A stretch of DNA of 64,000 bases from Ottelia alismoides (lineage: Eukaryota > Streptophyta > Magnoliopsida > Alismatales > Hydrocharitaceae): assembly GCA_037367405.1 (NCBI GenBank), contig JAZKJV010004148.1, forward strand, positions 2,852,501 to 2,916,500. The letters are read 5' to 3'. The notes under the pieces are model-generated. The model saw nothing but the letters and a program-made list of their open reading frames with translations, was not told where the DNA came from and did no database searches. Below are positions 20,709 through 32,700 of the stretch, piece after piece (the stretch's first letter is position 1; each line of letters begins with the position of its first letter). A program made the translations under genes and the position numbers.

Positions 20709-23172
20709 TGATGAATCTCATATTCCTAACTCTAAAAATGGCTAATTAAGCTCAGATCCCTAAAAATCTTTGTGATTTCTTCATTTATTCTGCATAATTA
20801 GCATTCACGCATGTTTTGATAAGAATTGCATTTTATCACTTATTATTGCACAAAATAGGAAGCAAAAAATCCCAGCCAAATTGACCTTTAAATAGCCAAA
20901 CTTCTTTGATTTTTAACTAATTCATGCTAACTCCAAATGACCTGAAACTACCTTCATTGTGTACATATTACTAACAAGAATAAATAAAAAATACAAAAAA
21001 AAATCGCTAACCTAAATAAGTGGGACAAAAACCCAAACCCTAGTTCTAGGATTTCTGAACTAAAACCTTGATATCATCCTCATCCAGTGTCTGATTTGAT
21101 CCTACTCACTTTTGAACTAATGTACATTCAATTACCTTCAAAACACGACTGTGTTCAAGTGAATTGGAGCTCATATGTGAAAGTTGGGTTTTGGGCCTCT
21201 TTTAAACATTTGTATTTTAGCGGTTTTTGACCTATTATTTTATATACATAATTAACCCATTTTATTTTATTTATTTTTCATTGGTATTCTTTGATGAATG
21301 TATTATTAAAATGAGCAAAAATCCAAATCCATACTGAGCTTGAAATCAAAGAAACTGATTGAGTCCGAGTCTTCACTAACTGTCTGTACAAAAATTATCA
21401 TTTTCGTGTTTTATTTTATTTATTCTTTTTCTTTCTTATTAAAAATCCAAAAAAATAAATTAATGTGTAAATATTTAACTTTGATTTTATCATATTTTGT
21501 TCGCATTTTTATCTTGTTTAAAAATGACAAAAAATTAGAAAACCCAAAAATCAAGGTATTCTATGTACATGGGATACCCCAAAAATATCACTTTACACAA
21601 TCGATCGACTTTGGTTTTGGTATATTCATGAAATTTGTAGATATCATCGATACGAGCTACTTTTGTGAAGAAAAATTTTAATCCGAGGTCATTTGCTATT
21701 TACTCCGGATCTGTCTTTGTATTTATTTTTCTCTTTTTGTGGGACTGACACGTAGCCTTTACTGGAGTCGCCATGTGCCAGCCATTTTCGGGCTTTTTAT
21801 TACTTTGCTTTTATAACAAAATAAAAATAAAAAAAATTAATAAACGATTGCCACGTGTCATTCTGTGGACTGTCTGAACGCAGCCGATCGGACGGCCCAC
21901 GCACTTCATCCCTCCTTCTCAGTTGTGTGCCACGTGGCGAGATCAAGACCGCCTGATCTCGGCCGATCGGACGATTTCTTTATCTCATCTCCATCAACCA
22001 TTCCTCCTTTAGCCCCTCCACCGCCCCTCCGCGATTATCGACCGCCGCCACCTCCAAACCTTCCATCTTCGGCCACCTTCCAATCCCCTCCAGTAAATCT
22101 TGTCGGTCGTCTCCTCACCGACTTCCTCTTCAACCTTCATCGAATCTCAATCATCGATTCAGATCCTCGTCAAAAAAGTAATGAAATCTCCTTGGAGACG
22201 ATCCCGACACCGCCGCCTCTTCTTCACTGCTATTTAACCACCGTTACCGCCCTCATCTCCCATCATCCACTAATACGCAATAGACACTGGAGCACGTCTG
22301 TCAGAGATGATGGCTCTGGCGTCTCCGCTCCATCCTACGGTGAGATCCGGCCAACATTGGCCATCGCAGCTCGTGCCCGTGCCCTCCCTCCTTGTAGCTG
22401 CTCGCTCTGACCGTTCCGCACCGTTTAGCCAAAAACGAATCTAAACCTCGACTCCCCTACTTCTTCAATTCCATCACTTTTCACCGCCTTCATCTACAAA
22501 TTGACACCGTAGTCCACCTTCTCCTTCAATGACGCATCTCAACCTCGACTCCCCAATGCCTTCGACTCTACCATTCGCCTGGTCGTTGACCCAACGTACA
22601 GCTGCCACTGCCTCGCGAGAAGCTCGGCTTTCAACGCCTCCATTTACGTGCCTTATACCACTGACTACTCCACCCTGGATTCACCTTCGTCATCTCTCGA
22701 CCACTGGAGACCACTATCTTTAACCGCAGAGCTTCATCCCATCTTCTGGAGATGTACTTGCATCGACTCCAGCATCTTCAATGTCACGCCAACAGCTGCT
22801 CTGCCGCCGCATCAAACCCACTCCTGAAGGTTCTTCCCCAGTCGCATACTCATGTCTCTGCTCTACCACAAAGCTCTGTCAGGTTCCATCGTTCCTCTGC
22901 CTCTATTCCACCGACAAAGCCAGGCTCGAAGCCCAAGGCCCCTGCATACGTACGAGGCACGTGCATTGTGGGAACAATTGTAGCTAAGCCACAGAGATCC
23001 ATTAATTTCTATGAAGAGCCCACCACGTGATCTGCACATGTGGAAGGGTTAATTGTGGAAAAGCCCCTTGAAAATTGCCATATCACAAGTCATGCCCAAC
23101 CACTCCAGGGTCACGTGCGATGCACGTAACCATTGGGAAGTTTGCAAAATCACCCCCTGGGTTCTCGGTAAT
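20709..23172 (+). repeat. 5' LTR of NA1, first part (split by AUT1)
   Basis: The LTR starts TGATGAATCTCATATTCC and is colinear with the AUT1 LTR but clearly diverged. It is interrupted at 23172 by AUT1 and resumes at 38225. Combined length is about 3.44 kb. The last five bases (23168-23172, GTAAT) are the AUT1 TSD. Open frames in the C-rich part (21865-22410 and others) are compositional. Confidence 0.85.
23168..23172. repeat. TSD of AUT1, left copy (GTAAT)
   Basis: GTAAT directly precedes TGATGAATC and is repeated exactly at 38220-38224 after the 3' LTR. Confidence 0.95.
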
Positions 23173-24040
23173 TGATGAATCTCGTATTCATCACTCTAAA
23201 TATCATTTATTAATCTCAAATCCCTAAAAATCAATAGCACTCTTGCATCTATTTTGCATAATTAGCATTCATGCATGTTTCCATAAGAATTACATTTTAG
23301 CACAAAATTCTGCATAAAATAAGAAGCCAAAAATCCAAGCCAAAATGACCTGTAAATAAGCCTAACTTCCCGGATTTTTAACACATTCATGCTAACTCCG
23401 AATGACTCAAAACCACTTCCACTGTGTACATATCACTAACAAGAATAAAGGAAAAATACAAAAAAATAACTAACCCAAATAATTGGACCAAAAACCCAAA
23501 CCCTAATTTCAGGATTTTCGGACTAAAAGCAACATATCTTCTCCATCCAGTGTCCGATTTAATCCTACTCACTTTTGAACTAATGTGCATTCAATTACCT
23601 TCAAAACAAGACCAAGTTCAAGTGAATCGGAGCTCGTATGTGAAAGTTGGGTTTTGGGCCTCTTTTGTACATTGTATATTTTCGCGGTTTTTGACCTTGT
23701 ATTTTATATATATTTTTTCTTAATCAATAAAAATCCAAAAAAAAATTAGATTAATGTGTCTTTATTTATCTTTCATTTTACCGTAATTTTTCCGGATTTT
23801 TATCGTGTTTAGAAATGACAAAAAAAAATTATAAAACCCAAAAATCAAGGTATTCTATGTACATAGGATACCCCAAAAATTCACTTTGTGCAAATGACCG
23901 ATTATGGTGTTGATGTCTTCATGAAAGTTGTATATCTCATCTAGACGAGCAATTTTCGTGAAGAAAGTTTTTCAATCCGAGGTCGTTTACTATTTTTTAC
24001 CGATTTTTCAAATGTTTTATTTTCGGAATTTTCTAGTGAT

Positions 24041-24073
24041 GACACGTGGCAGCACCTGGTGCCGCCACGTGTC
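24041..24073. promoter_or_regulatory. 33-bp CACGTG palindrome in AUT1 5' LTR
   Basis: Arms GACACGTGGC(A/G)GCACC and GGTGCCGCCACGTGTC flank a single T. One mismatch is present here; in the 3' LTR (36094-36126) the palindrome is perfect. Each arm has a G-box core. It lies about 410 bp upstream of the TATA box. Confidence 0.8.
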
Positions 24074-24484
24074 AGCCATTTTTGGCTTTATTTATAATTC
24101 GTTTTATAAAAAAAATTAAATTAAAAACCACGCACGTGCGAGGCACGTGCCACCCAGGCACGTGCTCCGCACGTGCGCCCTATCTCCTTTCGCCTCCACC
24201 CGCCACGTGGCTCATCAGGGGCCGTCCGATCACGCGCGATCGGACGACACCTGTGCTTCGTCAACCTCGCGCCCCCTTTCCCAAATCGCCGCCGCCTCGC
24301 GATTTCCGCCGCAAATTGCGGCCATCTCCGATCCTCGCATCTCCGCCCCTCCGCGGATCTCGCGCCGCCTCGCATCGCCCCGATCGTTCGCATATCTCGC
24401 CAAATCACGATCTCCGTTCGATGCCTTCAATCAGCCCCAAAATCCCCGCGATCTCCTTCCTTCGTCGGCGATGCCCTCCAACCC

Positions 24485-24490
24485 TATAAA
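24485..24490 (+). promoter_or_regulatory. TATA box of AUT1 5' LTR
   Basis: TATAAA in 'accctataaagcc', preserved at the matching position of the 3' LTR (about 36543). Transcription would begin roughly 30 bp downstream, giving about 1.65 kb of R-U5. Confidence 0.6.
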
Positions 24491-26165
24491 GCCACAGACA
24501 TCGCGACCCGAGGAAGGCATCCGCCGATCTTCATCACAGTACATCGCCTCCGTTCGTGACAACCGCGAGGCCCTCGTCGCCGGCGTGATCCGAGGCTTCC
24601 TCCGCCTCGTTGCAGCCAAGAGCCCCATCGCCGTCGCTGCTTGCTCCGGCCGCCCAACGTCGTCGAGCCTCTTTAGGTACACTCTCTCTCTCTCTCCTTC
24701 CCTCTCTACCTCTCTCTCCCTCTTCCGCTCTCTGCCCAACGCCGTCGATTGTCTCCATCGCCATCTGCCTCGTCTTCATCTTCTCCGACACCACTACACC
24801 AGCCTCCACCACTGACTCCTCCCTCGCCTATGCCATGCCGCTACCCCGACGTCCGCCGGCCGTGTGTCGGCCATCGCCGCTCGCTACACCGTCATCGACC
24901 ACCGCTTCGTCTTCGCGCCACCACCGCCTCCGCCTCGACAACATCGCCGGCCACCAACACTACGACTCCGCCATCACCAGCCACTCCAAAGGCCGAGCAT
25001 CCGCCGCGACAGCCACCGCTATCCTCTTCGTCCAGCACCTCGGCACCACCGCCCCCCTGGCCGTGTGTCGGCCAGAGGACGGTCGACTCCGCCAGTCTCC
25101 GCCTTCAGCATCTCATCAGCCACCGCGCGGCCGGGCGCCGTCCGCCCAAGGCCCCCCGCACGCCCCTCGCACGTGCGTCGGGGAACGTCCCAGTCAACCC
25201 CAGGGGTCATGTGCTGCGCACGTGCCTCTTGGGCAAATTACAAGAAGCCCCTCGGCCTTTCTCTTATTCGCTGATCAGTCCCCGCCGACCAGAGGCACGT
25301 GCAGTGCACGTGCCCTCTGGTGATTTTGCAGACATACCCCTGAGTTATTGGTAATTATACAAAAGTCCCCCCTCTGCTTTTATAACTCTTTTATATTGCA
25401 TATGTACCCCCGCATTCCCATTTTGTTTTGAACATCTTATCTACATTATTTTATTAATCCAAAAATAGCATGATGTTGGTTAATTGATTCTCTACGCTTT
25501 GACATGTTGTGGGTATTTTTGTGACGGACGGTTAATTAATAAATAATGGTTTTGTGAAAATTGGCGTATTTTACCCATTTTCTGCTCTGAAATTCACAGT
25601 TGATTAACCATTGCTCTAAAAATCCTCGAAAAATCACATATTGTAGAGTTAATTATTCTTAACATTGTGCCCAAAAAGATTTGCATTTGCATGCATATTT
25701 TGTCCTGTAAAAATCATTTTGCATCTTTTAGTATTTAATTTTTAATAGGTATTAAACCACACATTTTCGAAGTTTAGGATTTTTCTGAGATCCGTCACCT
25801 AGTGATAGATCTTAGATAATTTTGATTCTTGAAAATAAGTAGGTTTGATATTTATTAAAATTAAATATTAAAAATCATTTTGTTTGTATTTAAAAATCCA
25901 TAAAAAATTCATATTGCATTAAAAATTCCAAAAAAAGACCGCCTCGAACACTGAACACGAACTTTGATAGACATAATTCTAGGTTGTTCCTTTGCCTCCT
26001 TGTGATCGACCTTGGGACTTGCCCAAGTAAAATAAACATAAAACCACGAGATTAAAAATTGAATAATTTATTTGTGGTATTTTCTTGATTGTTTCCGATT
26101 GCCGCCTACAACGCACAACACGATAAAAACAACTTCTTAAACGCTGCATTTTCGGATTCGTCAGA

Positions 26166-26183
26166 TGGCGCCGTTGCCGGGGA
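26166..26183 (+). promoter_or_regulatory. Primer-binding site of AUT1 (tRNA-Asp)
   Basis: TGGCGCCGTTGCCGGGGA, two bases after the LTR, is complementary to the 3' end (with CCA) of plant tRNA-Asp(GTC), the primer known for Athila elements. Confidence 0.92.
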
Positions 26184-27330
26184 GGCAAACAGCTTAGATT
26201 TTTGTCTGAAAAATTTTTTTATTCGGTTTTCCGCATTCGGGTAGTCTGACCCCCAAATTTTTCATTGTAAATTTCATTTTCCTGTAATTTATTTTCAGCC
26301 TTTATTTTTCATATATTTTTGAGTCACTCTCTTACATTTTCTCTCTTATTTTTTGCGAGGTACCTTGTACGTGGAGCGGTTTTCAATAACCGACGCAACT
26401 TCACCGACTCTTGCAAAAATCCGCAATTAATTTCAGATCGAGTCGAGTCGTGAGAGAGCGTAGAGTCTAGGTTTTTAATTCTTGCATTTTTTTTAATTTT
26501 TTGTAATTTTACAGCGGTGTCCGTTTGGACTCTCGTGTGTGTAGAAAGACCTCTGACTTTATTCTGTGGTGTGTCCTGGCCTGTTTCACTCTCCGGAGAG
26601 GGTGGGGCCCGACTTGAGTGGCGATTAGGATAGACCTGCACATACGGCTCTCAGAGCATTTATATTTTTGCTTGTGCTCGTAGGATCTTAAGCCACACTG
26701 CACTTTAATTGAGACGCACATAGATCGTTCAACTTAGCCAAATTTAAATCAATTCTTCCCGCTAATAGAACTTTCTGCTTAGGTGCGGTTTTTCCATCGG
26801 TTTGCACATCATATAGAATAATTTTTAAATTCTTTCTAGCATCCCACATGGAGATTGCGAGGATTCACTGTAAGTCTTCTAACTGAGCATTCATCATAGT
26901 TTTCCGCGTGCATCGGCTTTTTCCGAATTCCTCTCTCTTGTTTTATAACATAACTTTAAAGGAAATTGGGACTGGACGGTAGACGTGTATTTGTGCTCAT
27001 CTAATTTTTCAGTGATCACCTCATTAAAATCGGGACTGCTAAATATATCTGATCTCAAATAACCCATAAAATCAAGAATTTTTGCGGGAGAGTAACCCCG
27101 ACCTTGGATGTTCTATTTTTCTCAGTGAGCGAGAGACGACACTTTAGACTAGAGCCCAAATCCGAAATTTCATCTCGCTAACAATATTGTCTTTTCACCA
27201 TTTAAAATTGACAAGAAAATTGGTCGAACTCTTACGACCTTCACTGTGTGAGTTGGTGAAAAAGAATTTTGTATTGTGTTTGATTTGATCAACATCCATT
27301 CATCTCTTGATAATCTCTTAAAATTCAAGA
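26184..27330 (+). mobile_element. AUT1 untranslated leader
   Basis: About 1.15 kb without a plausible gene. It is colinear with the leaders of NA1 and NA2. Shared blocks include 'gtcgtgagagagcgtagagtc' and 'ggtggggcccgacttgagtgg', which suggests conserved RNA signals for packaging or translation. Gag begins at 27331, the first ATG of the long open frame. Confidence 0.75.
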
Positions 27331-29790
27331 ATGGAAAATTGTGGTAACCCCTTTCTGACTACCACAAACTTTCCAGTCTCAAATGATCTGAACCACTCTT
27401 ACTCAGAACCACCTTGGTTTCAGGAACACCTTCCCCTGGACTTTTCATCTTATAATTCTCTTCAAACTATTGACTCCTATTTTTCACAATCTGAAGGTGA
27501 AAAGAAGACTTCACAAAAAATGCCTTCAAAGAAGAACAATTCTGAAGATGACCAAAATGAATATCCGATGCAAATGATTCTCGCAAGACTGGCTGCATCT
27601 GAGCAGCAACAAAATTTGATGAGGGAACAATTGGAAAGAATGCATGCAAAGGAAGAACCACCAATGGACGCTGCATATAATCCCGGACAATATAGGGTCA
27701 TAAATTACTTGCAGCCACCTCAACCTGAGGTTCATCATGAACTGAAGCCACACTTCATAAATCAATTACCACAATTTCATGGTAATTCGAATGAAGAGCC
27801 CTATGAATTCCTGCGTGATTTGGAGCTAATCTGTTCTAATCAGAGGCACCCACAAGTCAGCCAAGACTATATCCGTCTCACTGCAATACCTTTCGCCTTG
27901 AAGGGTAAGGCAGATTACTGGGTGAAAAATTTGGGAGTGAAGGTGACCACCTATGATAGGTTCAAGAACCTCTTCTTAAAAAAATTCTACCCCTTGAGTC
28001 GAACCAATCAAATGAGGACTCGCATCACTAGCTTCTCTCAGATGCCAAATGAACCACTTTGTGATGCATGGGATAGATTCAAAGATCTGCTGCAAAAATG
28101 TCCCTGTCATGACCTAGATAATAACATCCTGGTCCAATCCCTCTATTCTGACCTTAACCACGGGACTCAGGGTCTTGTCAGCGCTGCCTGTGGAGGAAAC
28201 TACACATCCCGAGGAGCTGATACCGTCTGGAAAATACTGGAGCAAATGGCGGAGACTAGCCGTTCACAAATTGCTAGTAGATCTTACACTGATTCACTGA
28301 ACAACTATCAAGCCAAAGGAGGAAAACAAACGGTTGCAGAAATAGCAGAGGACTTGCTGCCCAACATGAACATCATCACAGACAAATTAACAGTTGTGGA
28401 TAAAAGGGTGAACGACATCGACAACCGTCTCTCTCAATTTCCAAAACAAATGGAGGAACTCACTGAGAAGGTGTCCAAGATCGGGATGCCTACTGCTCCC
28501 ACGATCCCAATTTATCATGTGCATCATGTCCAAGAGCAGCCAGGCTCTGGACAACCGCAACCATGGACTCATGACCAATCCTACATCCAACCTTCCCAGC
28601 AGTCACCTCCTCCAGCTGAGACAGTCATAGAAGCCCCGCCTCTGACTTTCGAGATAAACGGCATCTGGTACACACAGGATAATACCCGACAGGGTAATCT
28701 GGGGGACCGTCAGCAATATCAGCGTCCACCCAACTCCTACAATGTCGCTCCACAACACAATCAGCCCTTAAGGCAGCAGCAGCCACATGACCGTCAGAAC
28801 CAACCTCAACAACATCGTCAACAATATCAAGCTCCAAATCAAGCATCTCGATCATCCAAACCTCCAGAAGACCCGATTGATATCCAAAGACAAATGCTGG
28901 AGGAAATTCGCAGCTTACGGAATGAACTGTACGACCTACGGGTAGATGTTAATCGTCTATCCCATTGGAAGGAAGAACAGACAGCCCCTGTCACAGCCAT
29001 TCCCGCTCAAGTTAAAGCTAACCCCAATAGCTTGAACAAACCTCAATCATCTCAACACAACAATCAGGTATATTACTCAGACTTTTCCACATCTGAACGC
29101 GAGACCCTTTCGTTTAACAATATCAATGCCATGTCCCTCAGGAGCGGAAGGACCGTAGTCGTACCTAACCGAGCAAGGGAAGCTGACCATCATGACTCAG
29201 AAGATCAACCGGAGGATGCTTCTGAGGATGAAGACGAAGGACGCCCGAGGATTTCTGCCCAAAGGAAGGGAAAAGCATCTATGGAGACTACAGAGGACCT
29301 TGAACCTCTAGTTGCTGCGAAAATACCTTTGTCACTATTTCAGCAACATGATAATAATCCAGAACATTATGATTGTAATAAGAACTCCAAATTCAATAAA
29401 GATGCTCTTATTTATGATTCTGGATCTCTTTCTCCTGTCTCGAATGCTTCCATACCTTTTCCCCATGCTCTTAAGAAAGGAAGACAAAAGAAAACTATCC
29501 AGAGTGACCCAGTGATGGAAAAATTCTGTCAACAAAACATAACTGTGAAGGTACCCTTTGATCAATATGTGGCCAGTAACCCTGCATTTCAGAAATATTT
29601 GAAAATGAAATGTACTCCCACCCGGACCTGCACAAAGAAAACAAACCAATTTGTGGAGACTCATGTTCTGACAGTGGCCACTACCAAATGTGTAAGAAAC
29701 CAGCATTTACCAAGGAAGAAAAGAGATCTGGGTGCTCATTATGTGGAAAAGCCGCATTGGCGATATCGCATTCGCACGCACACTTATTGA
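27331..29790 (+). CDS. gag: AUT1 gag polyprotein segment (819 aa)
   Basis: Structural protein of the retrotransposon particle. Residues about 80-107 form a probable coiled coil (LAASEQQQNLMREQLERM). Residues about 138-305 are the retrotransposon gag domain, with QLPQFHGNSNEEPYEFL, DYWVKNLGVKVTTYDRFKN and a CPCHDL segment. A second coil lies near 343-386. A Q/P-rich stretch (about 410-510) precedes a third coil (about 514-550), then an acidic patch (about 620-640) and a basic junction segment. I see no CCHC zinc knuckle. The last about 12 residues run out of frame: homology to AX1 and AX2 moves to the pol frame near 29755. Start chosen as the first Met after the leader. Confidence 0.9.
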   Translation: MENCGNPFLTTTNFPVSNDLNHSYSEPPWFQEHLPLDFSSYNSLQTIDSYFSQSEGEKKTSQKMPSKKNNSEDDQNEYPMQMILARLAASEQQQNLMREQLERMHAKEEPPMDAAYNPGQYRVINYLQPPQPEVHHELKPHFINQLPQFHGNSNEEPYEFLRDLELICSNQRHPQVSQDYIRLTAIPFALKGKADYWVKNLGVKVTTYDRFKNLFLKKFYPLSRTNQMRTRITSFSQMPNEPLCDAWDRFKDLLQKCPCHDLDNNILVQSLYSDLNHGTQGLVSAACGGNYTSRGADTVWKILEQMAETSRSQIASRSYTDSLNNYQAKGGKQTVAEIAEDLLPNMNIITDKLTVVDKRVNDIDNRLSQFPKQMEELTEKVSKIGMPTAPTIPIYHVHHVQEQPGSGQPQPWTHDQSYIQPSQQSPPPAETVIEAPPLTFEINGIWYTQDNTRQGNLGDRQQYQRPPNSYNVAPQHNQPLRQQQPHDRQNQPQQHRQQYQAPNQASRSSKPPEDPIDIQRQMLEEIRSLRNELYDLRVDVNRLSHWKEEQTAPVTAIPAQVKANPNSLNKPQSSQHNNQVYYSDFSTSERETLSFNNINAMSLRSGRTVVVPNRAREADHHDSEDQPEDASEDEDEGRPRISAQRKGKASMETTEDLEPLVAAKIPLSLFQQHDNNPEHYDCNKNSKFNKDALIYDSGSLSPVSNASIPFPHALKKGRQKKTIQSDPVMEKFCQQNITVKVPFDQYVASNPAFQKYLKMKCTPTRTCTKKTNQFVETHVLTVATTKCVRNQHLPRKKRDLGAHYVEKPHWRYRIRTHTY

Positions 29791-32700
29791 CAATGGTTCT
29801 TCCATCAATCTTCTCCCCTTAGCCTTATATTACCGATTGGAGTTAGGACCTCTTCAGAAATCTCTAGCCATACTCCAATTCGCTGACAAATCTACTAAAA
29901 GACCTAAGGGAGAAGTAAAAAATGTTATTATTATGGTTGAGGGTACGGGATACAAAGTGGACTTCACTGTCCTTGACATGGAGACCCCGAACCATTGGAA
30001 AGAGTCGCAAATCATTTTGGGAAGACCATTCTTACGAACCGCCAAGGTTGTATTCGATTACGGCACTGGAATGATGAAATTCCGCTCCCTAGATGGAGAA
30101 GTGGATCTGGAAATGAGACAAACAAAATGGCAAAGACCCGATTCCGAATACACCACTGAAGATGCCGAAACCTCTGAGTGTAATCTAATCATAACTACTG
30201 GACCATGGGACCAACTGCCAGATCTTCACATGGATACCATCGCTTCAGAAGAAGCAACAATGCGCCATACAGTGTGTGATCTTTTACCTGACAAATCTGA
30301 ACACCTATACAATCTTGATGACACAGAACTCCTTTCGGATTGGTCCATCCCATCCTCTTCGAAAAAAATCAATGATGAGTCGGACGCGGCTTTGGCTGAA
30401 TTACCGCACTACATTTGCGATCCGACTCACTTTCCTTCAAGATCAGTGGCTAGCATATCACAGAATGATCACCCACCAACAATCACTGAGCCAGACTTAA
30501 AAGACCTTCAGCCATATTTGATTGATGATTCAGATCTACCAGAGCTGAAACCTCTCCCTCCCACCCTGAAGTATGCATTTCTCAATGGACCCAAAGATAA
30601 ATTCCCTATGATCATTAGCTCGTCATTAACCTTGGATCAAGAATCTAAGCTTCTAGAAGTCCTTGAGCGAAATCGAAAAGCCATCGGTTGGACTGTGTCG
30701 GATCTCGTCGGAATCAACCCTGCTCTCTGCTCGCACCAAATTTATGTTGAGGATAATGCAAGGCCTTCCCGTGAATTTCAGAGAAGATTAAACCCCAATC
30801 TTCGGGAAGTGGTAAAGAAAGAGATAGAGAAATGGTGCAAAGCAGGTTTCATATACCCCATTTCTGACTCCAAGTGGGTGGCCCCCCTTCATGTCGTCCC
30901 GAAGAAGTCGGGAATCCAGATGGTCACCAACGAGGAGGGGGTTGAGATCGCGACCCGAGTACCCACGTCGTGGCGTGTCTGTGTAGATTACAGGCGCCTA
31001 AATGTTGCGACCAAGAAAGATTACTTTCCACTGCCATTTATTGATCAAATCTTGGAGAGACTTGCAGGGAAAGCATTCTTCTGTTTTCTTGATGGGTACT
31101 CTGGCTACAATCAGGTAGCTATTGCTCCCGAGGATCAGGAAAAAACCACATTTACATGTCCCTTCGGTACTTACGCTTTCAAGCGCATGCCATTTGGGCT
31201 TTGTAATGCCCCAGGCACATTTCAGCGGTGCATGATTGCCGTATTTGCCGAAATGGTGGGAGATTTCCTGGATGTGTTCATGGATGACTTCTCGGTCCAT
31301 GGTGATTCATTTGATACATGTTTAGCGCACTTGGACCGAGTCCTCCAAAGATGCAGGGAGGTTAATTTGGTACTCTCCTGGGAGAAAAGTCACTTTATGG
31401 TGACTGAGGGTATCGTGTTGGGGCATGTCATCTCCAGAAAGGGAATGGAGGTCGACCCTGCCAAGGTGGATGTGATCAAGAAACTTGAGCCACCAACCAA
31501 CGTCAAGTCAGTGCGGTCTTTTCTAGGGCATGTTGGATTTTATCGAAGGTTTATCCCTGATTTTTCAAAGATCGCCCGCCCACTGACTGAGCTCTTAGGA
31601 AAAGACACCGAGTTCATTGTAAATCACAAGTGTCTTGAGGCCTTTGAGCTCCTGAAAAAGAAAATATGTGAATCGCCGATATTACAAGCTCCTGACTGGT
31701 CTCTTCCCTTTGAGATCATGACTGATGCATCAGATTTTGTGGTCGGAGCTGTGCTTGGACAAAGACGGGATGAAATCCCTTATGCGATTCACTACGCGAG
31801 TAAAGTATTGGATCCTGTACAGAAAAATTATACAGTGACTGAAAAGGAAATGCTCGCAGTTGTTTGGGCCCTTGAAAAATTCAGATCGTATATATTGGGC
31901 TCCAAGGTGACAATTTTCACGGATCATAATGCAATTAGATACCTCATGGATAAGAAAGATGCCAAGGCACGACTTTTGAGGTGGATCTTGTTAATCCAGG
32001 AATTTAATTTGGAGATCAAAGATAACCCTGGAATAAAAAATGTTGTTGCTGATCACCTTTCCCGAATTGAGAAAAATGATTATCCTGATACTGGACCTAT
32101 TAAGGAGACTTTTCCAAACGAATCTGTTTGCACTATTGATTCAGCCCCATGGTATTCCAACATCGTAAACTATCTTGTCTCCAAGAAGGTTCCCTCTGGT
32201 TGGACCAAGAAAATGATTGATAAACTCAAGTCGGATTCAAGAAAATACCATTGGGACGATCCTTTCCTTTTCTATGAAGGAGCGGATTGTGTCTGGAGAA
32301 GATGTATTCCTCAGGAAGAATACCAGAGTGTCCTCACACATTGTCACACTCTCGAGGCTGGTGGGCACCATTCGGGAAAGAGAACCGCACACAAGGTACT
32401 CCAATGTGGATTTTACTGGCAGACCTTATTTCGTGATGCTAATGATTTTGTATGGTCTTGCCCGATTTGTCAAAGGATGGGAGGGACCGTTGGATATAGA
32501 GACGAAATGCCCATGCAACCAATGATTTTCTGTGATGTTTTTGATGCATGGGGGACTGATTTTATGGGTCCCTTTCCCAATAGCAATGGATTTGAGTACA
32601 TCTTGTTAGCGGTTGATTATTTGTCTAGATGGGTAGAAGCTATTCCAACCCGAACCGCAGACAGCAAAACCGTCTGTAAGTTTATCAAGGATAATATCAT

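Larger units (their letters stand above)
23173..26163 (+). repeat. 5' LTR of AUT1
   Basis: Runs from TGATGAATCTCG to ...GATTCGTCA, 2991 bp. U3 is AT-rich up to about 24030, then holds a CACGTG palindrome and cluster and a TATA box at 24485. A GC-rich, CT-repeat-bearing region follows (24500-25350), then AT-rich U5. CACGTG occurs 11 times (24043, 24066, 24133, 24144, 24159, 24170, 24204, 25170, 25219, 25296, 25307). Long overlapping frames in 24046-25354 occur on both strands, have S/R/P/H-biased composition and no recognisable domain. Confidence 0.95.

Noticed and set aside
26166..26183. tRNA-like sequence
   Set aside because: Only the 18-nt complement of the tRNA-Asp 3' end is present, as a primer-binding site. 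No cloverleaf around it.
29732..29790. Programmed ribosomal frameshift between gag and pol
   Set aside because: The frame change falls at different places in AUT1 and AX1, and AX2 has no change. No convincing slippery site and structure at the AUT1 junction.
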